Assembly: GCA_037043015.1 (NCBI GenBank)
Contig: CM073321.1
Coordinates: 5,414,001 to 5,478,000 of the forward strand
Source of the DNA: Bryum argenteum
Taxonomy: Eukaryota; Streptophyta; Bryopsida; Bryales; Bryaceae
DNA: 64,000 nucleotides
Reading direction: 5' to 3'
A program made the translations under genes and the position numbers. Below, in pieces: positions 45,150 through 56,235 of the stretch; position 1 is the first letter of the stretch; each line of letters opens with the position of its first letter. Under the pieces are notes generated by a model. The model was not told where the DNA came from. It worked only from the letters and a program-made list of their open reading frames with translations, and ran no database searches.

Positions 45150-46330
45150 GTTCCAAATATAACGAATACGGAATTCTAACGCAAGTCACTGAGGAGGAGA
45201 TCAGAGAGAAATGGAAGACAGGCACCGATCCATACAGGTTTCCAATCAGCTTGTGTCTTGACAAAATCCAAGCAAAACAATTTTTAGAACACCACAAGCT
45301 CGTATATGGTGGCTCTATTTCCAGTGACCAAATGTCTTTGAGGTTCTTACGCGCTTGCTATGCCACATTCGTGCACAACCTGGAAATTAACTGGGTGTCA
45401 GAAGCGATCAAAAGGCGCAACACTCGAATAAGCCAGAAGAAACAAAACCGGCACAAACTGGGTCCTGTTGCGATCAGGGAGCAACTTGCGCACTTGTCCG
45501 CTATTATGAGCCATTTCTACACAACTACCACCGGGCGTAAGAGGAGCAGGACAGGTTCTCCAACACGGCACAATTCGAAAGCTCTTGTGGAGGCAGAAGC
45601 AGAATTGTTAGATTATCGCCAACTCAGGGACAAAGTAGCAGCCGCGCACGAGGGTATTTTGAGGTCTTTGGCGGAATCAAAGGAGGCACTTGTCACTTGT
45701 GCTAAAGACCGAGAAGAATTAGACGTCCGGTATGCCTCAGGGATACATTCTAAGTCTATTTTCCCAAGTTGCGAAGGCACGAGCGCGAGCGCGTTGTGTA
45801 TACAGAAGCTGTTGCAGGGACGCCAGACGTTGGAGAAATTGATCACAATGTCGGAGGCTGAAGAGGACACAAAAGCTTCAATAAAATATATTGAAGGGGG
45901 GTCGTTGGCACTGTCGAAACGCACTTTAGAAATGTGCAACGCTGCTGTTGTGGAATCCGAGGAGAAGGTACATAGGCTCAAAACTTGTTCCTTCGTGCTC
46001 CGTCCGAGGGCTCCATTCATGTATCCAACAGGGACGTCCGTCCCTGCTATGTGGAGAACACAACCGAAGTTGTGTGCGGGCTGCAAAAAACAAGGTTTTG
46101 TAGCGCGTGCTGTGATTATTGCTTCTTGCGGGTATGAGTACCACCTCATATGCATTGCCCAGTTGTTGGCGGATCAAAAATACGGTTGCCCACGTTGCGA
46201 AGATAAGTTCAGTGGTGCTTGGATGGCTCAATTTGGATATCCTCTTACTTCCTCGATGGAGAAGGACGTTTCCAACATGATGACAAGGTTGCAGGATGAA
46301 GCCGTCGAAAAACTAGGTGAGATAATTTGA
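45150..46330 (+). CDS. Coiled-coil protein with C-terminal RING-type zinc finger
   Basis: The frame is open from about 45150 (SKYNEYGILTQVTEEEIREK, no ATG, so probably entered by splicing) through an internal Met at 45251 to a stop at 46330. Residue numbers from that Met: 1-60 KIQAKQFLEHHKLVYGG, about 70-240 helical and Glu/Ala-rich, about 275-320 CAGCKKQ ... ASCGYEYHLICIAQLL ... CPRCEDKF. The Cys-x2-Cys, Cys-x3-His-x2-Cys and Cys-x2-Cys pattern fits a RING/zinc-binding fold, so an E3 ligase or nucleic-acid role is possible. The frame is intact over 390 codons, unlike its neighbours. A possible donor (CTAG|GTGAGA) near the end suggests a further exon. I do not recognise the rest. Confidence 0.6.
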
Positions 46331-46545
46331 ATGGTGATACATTTTTTTGGAGTTATTTTGAATTGAATAGTGAATGTAAGTCCTAAGCAATTGCATAATG
46401 ACATGCAGCCAGCAAGACAATCGTTATAGAGGAAGCGATCCCAAATTACGGTCAAGATGCGGCAATGGAGTAATACAGAAATTAGGGACGCAACTTATCT
46501 ACGTTGTGAACATTCTAAACTGCTCAACGTCACCACTATCTGTAC
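46331..46545. other. Convergent spacer
   Basis: Separates the RING-type gene (+) from the decayed minus-strand gene. Nothing distinct. Confidence 0.5.
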
Positions 46546-49490
46546 TTAGACTATGACAGGCCTGTTGGACACATCCTCGCCTTCAACTTCTCTCACCCAA
46601 GCTTTACCTACTCGTACTCTATCTTCCCTCCACTTTCTAGCTGCCTCCATTGCATTACTTGCGTTATAGGCTATCCTCTTCTTCTCCATTAGAGCTATCG
46701 ACGCTGCTTGATTTTCTTGTGATCTGACGTTGCATGTTGCTTGCAATTGTTCTTGCTTAGCAAACCTGTGTTGAATATTTCTATATCAGTGGAAACTCAC
46801 CATATAATGAGTGACATGGTTTTCTCCAAAGCACTTCACATAGAGCTTTCCCTACTTCTTAATTTTTCCTCTAAAAGTATCGATTTGTTATTGATCTAAA
46901 GAAAGGCCCACGAGATATGGCAATATTGTTTCCAACGCTTGCCACATTTCGACTCTGTCCAAATACTGCGTACCTTGGTCGAGGGTGTTGTTTTCTAAGC
47001 GGAGGACATCCTTCCAAACCCGATCTTTTCCTGACCAAGTAGATGGTTGGAACATCCTGACTACAGACACGCTACTCAGGGAGGGTTTGATAGGAATGTT
47101 GCTAGAAACACCACTTAGCTTTGGATCCTTCATAATGCAGACGTTGCCACCATGAAGTTCAGCCGCTGATAAGCTCTTCTCCATGTTCTCTATGGCAACT
47201 TCTTGACGAGCGTCATTTGTCATAGTCCAAATGAAAATGAAATGCAGATGAAGAATCTTCTCCATGATTCTAGTCAACGCATGTAGAGTGCAAATATGTA
47301 CTTTCTCAAGTGGGATTGGTAGAATAGGCTTCCACCGTGACTCTCTGCCAATGGACAATGGTTGACAGTGTACGTTACCAGCAAATAAACCTCCATGCCA
47401 TGTATGTTTCCTTTGTTTAGCCTCCAAAGTAACACTTCCAGCTGATTTCACCACAAGTTTCGTCCGCTCTTGATTGCAATAAATACATGAATGTTTGGCA
47501 TTGGCTCCATGTTTCAACCCATACAAACATTTGATTGTTTTCATGTCCGCGGACAAATGCCACTCGACTTGGAAGGTTCCAACACCCTCCACTGTAAGTA
47601 CTTGACCTTGATCTTGTGCTTTGATCACTGCAGGGAATTGTGTTTGTTGGAACACCCACTGAAGCACTTCGTGGGACTCCTTCGCAACCTCAAAGCAGGC
47701 AATTGGCCATATCTCTATTTCAGATTGGACTGAGAATTAACTATCGTCAGTTTTCTGAATGCTAGTGTCTAATGCACGATTCATGAGGGTTATGCTAACC
47801 CTTTCAAACTTCCTTCCATGAATAATCTCCGCTTCATCCATCTTCAACACAAACACCAGCGGCTTGTTTCCAACTTCTGTGAATTCAAACAAATTGTTGG
47901 AGTTAATATCTAGAAACCCATTAACCATTCTGCAAGACATCTGATTCAACTCTATCACGCTAAATTCTTGGAATCTTCTGTAGAAGTCAATTACCTTCCG
48001 TGGTAAAACCGTACAACTACACCATAGTCCTTTGCACATGTTCAATATCAACAAACAAAGAATTCTTTGCTGTCAAGACAACCCGACTTATCTCTGCTTT
48101 CCTCTTCTTCTCTTTTGTACTTGTCATTGGAGCATTTGATTGAATCTCCAATGTACTTTCCATGTAGTAGTAGTCACCAACAAGATCCTTCGACTTTGAA
48201 TTCAACTCTCGTTGCAACAAACTTACCTGATAGAACACATATGTTAGCATGTTGGCAATGTAGATCTACTTGAAGTTTGTTTTCAACCTACTGTAAATAA
48301 TACTGATTTTGAAGACAATGTAAGAAGAATCATAAAATGGGGTGGATTCATCTGATACCTTGTGCGGGTTTGGTAAAAATGTTGGCTTCAAGCGCTTGTC
48401 AACAAGCTGCACTCGCCCCTTGACTGTTTTGTAAATCTCACCATATCCCTTCTGAAATACTCCAGTCATATCACATGCCGCCAAGATACCTTCTGTTCCC
48501 AACTCTTCCCCAGTTCTCTTGAGGTAGTAGTTTGTCATCCTAGTGGCAGCAAAACTGTTTTGCGGTTCAGACAGCAATGCCCATGTCTCTCCTTGTGATA
48601 GTAATCGTCCAAGTGCTTGTCCGGTCTCATCTTGTGTATCCTTGCCACCACACAAGCGTTTCCTCCCATTCGACGTCTTGTTTCTAACATGCACAGATTG
48701 AACAACAGTCGGTTGTAACAAGCTTCAGATCTTTGCAATACACGCTTTGGCTGCGCCTCCACACTTTGCTAAATCAGACAGACCCTTCGATGCTCTGACT
48801 TGCGTACCTACTGGAGTGTTCACTATCCTCTCTAACTTCCTCCAAAGCTTCAGTAACGCCTTCTTCGCTACTTCAAGATCCTGATTTAGTCGCACCAACT
48901 CTTCATCTGCAGCTTGTCGTCCCTCATCGAATGCTACTGCAAGGCTAACCGCATGAGATTCTGTGCTATTCTTCAACTCTTGCTCTAGCGAAGAACATCA
49001 AAATCTCAAAACGTCAGATTCACTCTTCAATGTTGCAATCCCTTCTCTACTACTTCTAAGATAGTTCCTCTGAACGTAGGGTACACCTTTCATTAGCAAC
49101 ATCAACATCATGCCTCAAGAGTGCAATAGAGGCGTGTGTTCTCCTCAATTCACACTCCAAGCCCTTCACAAAATCATTGGTGCTAACAAGTTTTTTAGCA
49201 TATCCTAATAGGCCAGATTCTCCGTGACATACAAATTCTAGAAGTGACTTCACACTTTGAAACTCAAGTGGCTTTCTAGTGTGTGGATCTCATGGATTCA
49301 AATTACCATCCACCCATAGGTCAATGTTGGTGGCTCCAAAATCTCTCAAAGCTGGAAATTGTGATCTCGGCACTTTTTCGTCAATTTGAACTCCTTTCCT
49401 CACCTCAGGAGCAAATCTACGCTCAAGAGCTAAAGCTACTGAATAGGACTTACTACCTTGATCTTTGTTGGTTACATCCACAAGTGCCAT
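46546..49490 (-). pseudogene. Multi-exon gene of unknown plant-repeat family
   Basis: Minus strand. The 5' exon (49490 downward) starts MALVDVTNKDQGSKSYSVAL and continues to KSLLEFVCHGESGLLGYAKK and a coiled coil (ELRRTHASIALLRHDVD; EELVRLNQDLEVAKKALL, 48725-49253). Next are KRLCGGKDTQDETGQALGRL ... YYLKRTGEELGTEGILAACD (48266-48721), FVDIEHVQR..KGLWCSCTVLPRK (47737-48100), and a long conserved block (46888-47667: WVFQQTQFPAVIKAQDQG, GLKHGANAKHSCIYCNQERT, KVHICTLHALTRIMEKI). The last exon is 46546-46765 (CNVRSQENQAASIALMEKK ... VSNRPVIV). The HSCIYCNQ pair may bind zinc. At least two stops or frame changes interrupt the coiled-coil part. It resembles repeat-amplified genes of plants, but I cannot name a domain. 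Confidence 0.5.
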
Positions 49491-49815
49491 AACTGTTCCT
49501 AGGCCACAACTACACTAACTTCGAACTCCTGTTCTCACCACATAAGTAAATCACCGCTCAAGACGTGAAGCTACAGAACAAGATTGACAACCTTGACGGC
49601 TTGACCCCTGTTGGAAACATCCAGAGTTGCTATGACTGTTCGTAGTACCACTAAGCCAACTTCAAACTCCTTTCCTGTTCACATGAGCAAGTCTAGGCAA
49701 TATACAGCTAAAGCTAATGCATAAATGTGGAGCAAAACTATGCTCAACTCTACTCTAAACTCCTTGACCTCTGTTGGAAACATCCAGAAGTGCCATGATT
49801 GTCCCTAGGCCACAA
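49470..49815 (-). repeat. Tandemly triplicated 5' exon region
   Basis: The start ATGGCACTTGTGGATGTAAC (minus, 49490) recurs as ATAGCAACTCTGGATGTTTC (about 49635) and ATGGCACTTCTGGATGTTTC (about 49795). Each is followed by related downstream sequence, so an exon-sized block of about 145-160 bp was duplicated twice. Confidence 0.65.
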
Positions 49816-49858
49816 CAAAACTAACTCACTTGGTGGCAACACGAAAGAGGCCAACTCA

Positions 49859-49949
49859 TTTGGCGGGAGAGCATTTGACTCGCACTCGCTCCACATTATG
49901 CCATGGAAACTAGGAGCAACGTGAATGTAGCCAACTCATTTGGCGGGAA
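49859..49949. promoter_or_regulatory. Two E2F-type sites
   Basis: TTTGGCGGGA at 49859-49868 and TTTGGCGGGAA at 49939-49949, each preceded by CCAACTCA. They match the plant E2F consensus and lie 370-460 bp upstream of the minus-strand start at 49490, so S-phase expression is plausible. Confidence 0.55.
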
Positions 49950-50447
49950 GCTATTCTACTTGTGCATAATTATGATTGGCATGTCCATGTGGAATATGAA
50001 GTCAACTCAAAAGGACTTCTCCATCACCCTCTACAACGCCGGTACGTTGATTTAAGGTAGTGGATTCCGTTTTCCAACAAGTAAAACCTTTTTCACGTTT
50101 ACATTTACATTGTTGTGGTACTACGAGGTGGGCATAAAATAGTTTAAAGCATCGTTATTTTATTGAGCATTCATTGGGCCGGTACTCGTGCGGCAAGCAC
50201 GGCCGTTGCCACCTCGACCGCCACTCATCAATTCCGGTCCTTCTTAACTGCCACATCCTTCAATCCGGTTGTCAACTAGGCCCACTATGTTGCCACCAAG
50301 GCCATGCCGCTTCTTCCCCATTGGCGGACAGTTTTGATGTGAACTCGGGTCAGTATCATTTATTTGTAATTTCAGCATTTATTGAAAAAAATTTATTGAT
50401 TTTCGAGCCAAAAGTACTAGCCTTTCTCACACCCCAAATTTTCTCTT
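49950..50447. other. Spacer without a supported gene
   Basis: A GC-richer patch near 50175-50320 gives Ala/Thr-rich frames but no domain. Confidence 0.4.
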
Positions 50448-50940
50448 ATGGCATTTGAAAACCTTGCTATTGTACAACATCGCAACACCTTAAGGTACGC
50501 CATTATTCGCGGAGGCGGCTATAGACCAGAGTTACGAAGATTCCTGCCAGGTGATTATGTGTATCTGCAACAGACGACACCAACTACATTGGACGTGATG
50601 ACAGGCAGAATTATCTTGCGAGTGAAGAAGGTGCTTGCAAGCGGTGTGTTGGAGTTAGAAGGCCGCGACGGACGAATCTGGAAGGATCATACAAGAAATT
50701 GTGCACATTGTCATTTCCCTAATATTGATGGTAACCTGGATCCCAATCTAAGCATCATTTCCGCTAACTTAAAATGTATGTTGTGTGGGAGAGCGCAAGG
50801 GGCTGCTAGAATAATTTTGTGTGACGTTTGTTTGACGGGTTGGCACATGCAGTGTTTAACACCACCTCTAGATCACATCCCTACTGATCGATGGCTCTGC
50901 CCATGATGCCAGAGGACACCTAGAAAAAGTTAACAGGGAC
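50448..50940 (+). pseudogene. PHD-finger fragment, probably the C-terminal end of an LTR-retroelement polyprotein
   Basis: The frame shows HRNTLRYAIIRGGG, a beta-rich stretch FLPGDYVYLQQTTPTTLDV ... VLASGVLELEGRDG, then a PHD finger: CMLCG ... ILCDVCLTGWHMQCLTPPL ... RWLCP. The DYVYLQQ ... LELEGRDG linker followed by PHD is the layout seen downstream of integrase in some plant retroelement polyproteins. Upstream pol parts are absent here. It is a broken fossil; a captured PHD reader domain is the alternative. Confidence 0.5.
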
Positions 50941-53900
50941 CAGTATTTTCTCGCTGACAATCTTGTGATTGAGATTGTTTGTGTAGAATATAGTGCGCCA
51001 TCATAAATAGGGCTTCATTGGAGGCGCAAGGGGCAAGAAAAAATAGCCTTCTAGGCCCTACCTTTGCAAAAATACTCTCCGTGTTTTGAAAGTTTGACCT
51101 AATTTTTGTTTAGGTGGTGTGTGGATGTTTATCTGTTGCACCTACTTTGTTGTTTGTTGGCTTGGGTTTGCACTCAAGTATGTCTTGAAGTCGCTTGGGA
51201 GGATGTTGTCACTCTACCCCAGACCGCACGATGTTGTTAGCACGCGATGTGATAGTGCACGACAGCTGTCAGCAATAATGTAGCAATCCTCCAAATAATG
51301 TCGTGGGGCTTGTTGCCACCACGGGAGGGTGAGAGAGGATAGGGAGGAATAGGATAGAAAGGCTCTTATTAGTACTTTGGGAGGCCCTTAGTACTTAAGG
51401 GAGGAAAACCCTAGAAGGCTCATCTTTCTAAAGTTGAGCCTTTGGAGGAGCTCTTACTTCTAGCTCTCTGTACACCTTAACACACCTTCATGGTGTTTGT
51501 GTATGGCTTGACTTAAGTCACTAGTAGAGTTTTTGCACCAACACTGGGTTTTCTCTACGCTAATTGACATATCCACACATAGTACTTATACAATGACGAT
51601 CTAGCATGGACCTTCACATTTATCTTGAATATGGCGTAGGTGCTAGTCTAAGGCGGTGTTTCCAAGACGCCTCCATGGGATGCTTTGCTTTGAAAGATTG
51701 ACACAATGCAATTGCCTCCACAAAATTATCTGTAAGAGTGTTTGTACTTGATAATGTAGGAATTTTGGAGGTACCTAATAATCTACGATAGACACTCGTG
51801 CCTCAACCAAGCTTCCGCATGTGCGCATATCTAGTAGAAGAAGTGTCAGAAAAAAGCTCGGTTGTGATTAGTCTAGGCCCTGTATGGAGAGATCCTTGCC
51901 TTTGGCTGTAGTTTGTTTCCTCCAAATGCTCATGTTAGACCCTTTCTCTTCATCTCTCTATAAAGAAATCTCCCTCATTGCACCCCAACTAACTCCTAGT
52001 TGGGCTAGCTTCAATCCTTCTCTAAGTTGCTGTCGAGCTTTGTCTGGTATCTTTTCGCAGTCGGTTGAAGAGTCCTTGTCCTCCGGGAATGAAGAGCTTC
52101 TCCGTTTAGAGGAGCCACTTCCTCAGCATTATTCCTACCTGATTCTAGGTTGCTATCTAAGCAGGTGGGAAGAATACCTACAACCTCTTTCAGCTTCTTC
52201 TTGTGATCGGTCCTTTCTTCCTTTGATAGATAGTCAAACTTGGCATAGAAGAGATGCAGAGAGGACACGTAGCGACAAGGTTTAGCTCTACCAATTTTCT
52301 GTTCTTCTTGTGTAAGCACGTCTTCCGGGATGAAAACCCCATTCGCAATCCCTTCTCTTGATGTGAGCTTCGAATATCATCCTTATGAGCTTCACTTTGC
52401 ACGTAGTTAGTTTATTAGGGTTGGGGATGAGAGTGACAAAGCCAATCATCTTCCGCTCGCTCTTGTCAAGGCAATCAGCTACCCTGTAGCTGTTCTTTGC
52501 GCTTTGAGGAGTAGCAATCCAGTTTCATAGCTCCTTCTCTCCCTAGTATGGGTCGTTCAACCAAAATGCTCTCTAAGTCTATCCTTTCAAGTTTAAAGGA
52601 AGGATGTTTAGAGCACTTTTCTAATAATTGTTTAACAGAGATTTTCTAAAGTGAAAGGTTCCTCTTCCTAGATAAAACCAGATTAGCTCTCATTCAATAA
52701 GCGTTGATTCCCTATTATTAGAAACCCAATTTTTCCCATTTCTCTACTTGCCTCATGTTTCTATACGGATTGGTAGTAGCCGGTCATGGATATCAAGTAG
52801 TAGTATTTGGCTACTTTATGATCCGTATCTAAATACTGCTTGCTTGGATTAGGTGCATCATTGACCGTAATAAGATTAAATTTTAACTCTACAATTCCTT
52901 TAGAGGGATCCTCCCTTAGAGTTTTTAGGGTGCTAAATAAAGCACTTCTTCCACATAATTATAGTGATGAAAATTTCACAAACATAATGCACCAATTTAG
53001 ACCTCCTCGCTCCTCAAGTACTTCTCTCACAACCACCTCAGCTATCCGGGTTTACCTCCAAATAGTAGGTCACGAAGGCAACCGTTCAATTCTCTTGTCT
53101 CTCAATACTACAACGACTTACTCTTCGGAAAAAGACCAATCAACCCGGTCAAGTGTTACTAGGAATCCTTGTTTCCCTACGCAATCAGACTCACTCTAGG
53201 TGATGCTCCTCCCCCGCATTTGAGACTTTCAAACGTTCATTCCGTCCAAGAGTTTGATCAATTCCCCCCTTGTTCACCCAATCAATTGTTTCTCCTACCT
53301 GGAAAACCGTAGCAACAATACAATCACAAGTTAGACGTACGCGGGGACCTCTTACTCATAACCAATGAATAAGACAATAGATTCAACGGTGCTTCCCAGC
53401 AACTTCTAGCCAACCAATGGGAGGGTAAGGACTCTTGTTTACTCACCCAGTTCCAACAAGATTCTAAACAAAAAAGATCAAACAACAACAAAGACGAGAT
53501 GTAGGATCAAGACGTTAATCCTTCTTCAAATAAGATGGTGTACAATGAGATCCAAGGATCCTCTCAAGATCCCTGATAAGTACCGATCTACTCCGTATTC
53601 CCTGAACTCCCTCTCACATACAGAAGTTTAGGAATTCGTGGTTTCTAGAAAAGTCAGAGTGAGACATGAATCTAAAAGTTTCTCTAGTACCATTGTTTCT
53701 AACTATATAGTCTTCGTTCAATATTGATGCGTCTGTATCCGCATGCTCTAGTCGTGCTGAGTCTTGGGCGTTCTTTACTCTTGCAGTTACTACCGATGGT
53801 ACACCAAGAACCCCTCTTTATAAGTCGTTTGAGCACCCGCAGAGTTGGCCTCTTCACCCTCCACCTGGACTGCCTTTCTCTCTGAAGTAAGGATACTCCT

Positions 53901-54979
53901 AACCACCACTGATGTTTGGTAGGAGACAAACCACCCGTCATAATGTTGGTCGGAGAAGATTCCTCCAAATACACCTCAACTTCTAGAAGAGCAGCACGCC
54001 ATCCGCAAGCACATCTAAACTCAATAAGGAGGGTAAGGACTTGCCTCCTCAAAGTTTCTTCGGATTGTATCCTCTCAAGATCCGGATTGCAAGCAGGATG
54101 TAACTTTTGGAGTGCAAGGATCCGGTTTGGTAGCCTGAGTGCCTTCTCCTCGTGCTACTTTGCGAGGCATCCCTAAATTTTGCCAATAGCTCGCTGTTGT
54201 TGACTTGGACTAAGTCTTCCTCCTGGTTCTACCTGGTGTCACGCCTAAGAGTTTCTAGGTCAAAGTCTGGAACTCCTTAAGAGGAGCTTCTACCCTTGCA
54301 AAATACTTCCAAATTAACACCGCTGCTCTCCCCATCTTGTCTGGTTGCAAACCTACGTTAGACAAGGCTCTCTTTGGTTGAGCCTTCGTCGCTGACTAGG
54401 ATATGCTCTATCCTTTCTACCTTCTATAGAGCCTGGAGTTTCTCCATTGAGTCCACGACTTTCTTTTTTGTGATCCGAACCTTTTCTTAGGCTTCAATCC
54501 TGTGTTAAGGAGCTCAATTACCTTGCGCTGCAGTTAAACTATGTACTTTGAGTACATAAGTACATTCCGAGACCAAAGTAGGACACTTGTTTCCGCCAAA
54601 GCCTAGAAGATGTGGTTGTGATCTCTATGCACTTTATTCAAGGAAGCTACATATGATATGCAACACCCCTTCTTCAGGAAGTCGATACGCAAGCTTCAGA
54701 AGCAAATAATGTCTATAAGTAGACCGGCAAAAGGGTGTCCTAAGGATGACCATGCACTTGTAGTGGCTTCTAGTGATGTTGGAGCCACCCTAGCATGTGT
54801 GTGCTTCTCCTGAGCAAGATTTCTTCTCTTAGCTGCACTTTGGTTAGAGAGGGGTTCAAGGATTGGTATCCCCGTAGTTTCGGGTTCTGCATGAGTGCGG
54901 GATCAGAATCACCTCCTTCTTCTTTGGTCCTAGCGAGGGTTGGTGAATCATCCTCCAAGTGATAGCTTTCGAGTCATAT
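50941..54979. other. 4-kb region without a supported gene
   Basis: 51340-51560 has the look of an LTR or promoter-leader remnant (AGGGAGGAAAACCCTAGAAGG) but no partner was found. 51900-54600 has a mixed, mid-GC composition with many short frames and resembles plant mitochondrial spacer DNA in style. No gene was recognised on either strand. Confidence 0.4.
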
Positions 54980-55560
54980 CACTATAAGAAAAATCTGATT
55001 GTTTGATGTCTATATCCATGTCCTGGGTGTCTAGTAAGTGGCTCTTTAACGTGTAAACATCATAAGACATCCTAAGACATCGCGAACGTCTAATCGGTCA
55101 TCCAAATTTATCTAAAGACATCCTCGTTCTCAAGGTATCTTGAGATAACTTTGGAAGGATAAAAGGTGTGCTGCGTAGGTGACACATCAGCGTCATGTGG
55201 ACAGGCACTGCCACATGGCAATGAATTTTATCCTCATGTAGACTTTTTAGTGCTCCCGTAGAATATGATGTAGTGGCGCCAAAATCAAACGTGGCACCTG
55301 CAAAATTCGACATGGCGCCCAAGAAATCTGACGTGGCGCCCTAAAAATCCGACGTAGCACGTGGAAAAATCTAACATGGACGCTAGAAAATGATGTGGCA
55401 TGCCACGTCAACAAAGTTTTGTAGGGTTTTTTGGTCAAATAATGTAACTGTTAGACATCATGTAAGACATCTAAATGTCGCTGCACTAGATATTCAATGA
55501 CTGATAAGTGACATCTGGACAACATCCTGATAGAAATCTGCCTAGATGTTGTATGACTGG
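54980..55560. mobile_element. Orphan CACTA-like left end
   Basis: CACTATAAGAAAAATCTGAT at 54980 matches the terminal sequence style of plant CACTA elements. It is followed by repeated AAGACATC/GATGTCT words at 55000-55130 and again near 55445-55550, like subterminal repeats; similar words recur at 56150-56235. No matching right end (…TTCTTATAGTG) was found in the window, so this is a truncated or non-autonomous copy. Confidence 0.4.
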
Positions 55561-56235
55561 TCAAGTCGTCCAACGTGAAGTTTTCCTTGCCATGCAGATA
55601 AAGCACTGTAAATTACTTTTTTCATGTATGTCTACCTGTTTTTTGAGGATTAGATATCAACGAAATTACCTATACTTTGAAAACTATTTTTCGTCACCAA
55701 TATTATTTTACTGATATTTTATTACATACATAATATTATTTTCATATTTTCATATTAATAAAAAATAATATTTTACTTTTATTATATTATTATACTATTA
55801 TAATTTATTTAAATAAACTCAAAAAATGCATATAATATTTTTACTAAATTATATTATTATGTTTTAATATTATTGAAAAAATGGACCAATGAGTAATGAC
55901 AAAATAGTGAGAATACCTTGAGATTAATATCTCCAATGTTGCAATGTTACAAAATTACTTTTCAATAGAAAAAATAAAACACTTCTCAAAAGTATGATGT
56001 CTTTTATTCAGTCTTAAATAACCAATGCCCATTGAGCTACTTTTTTAACATAAGGTCAGCATTTTATCCCGCCTACTAGTAATTTTGACACGTTTTACTT
56101 CGGTAGACCATAATTCCTCGCGACCGTGGCAATTTGATGTCATCAGCAATGTCTCGTCAGACATCTAAAAATCTCCAATATCTCGACCAACATCCCCTGG
56201 ACATCCTCGTCTGAATGCTGCGCCAATCTCAAGAC
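55561..56235. other. AT-rich spacer, possibly the interior of the CACTA-like piece
   Basis: No gene. GACATCTAAAAATC and GACATCC words reappear at 56155-56210. Confidence 0.4.

Noticed and set aside
51340-51560. Solo LTR
   Set aside because: Promoter-like texture only; no TG...CA borders with a target duplication could be fixed.
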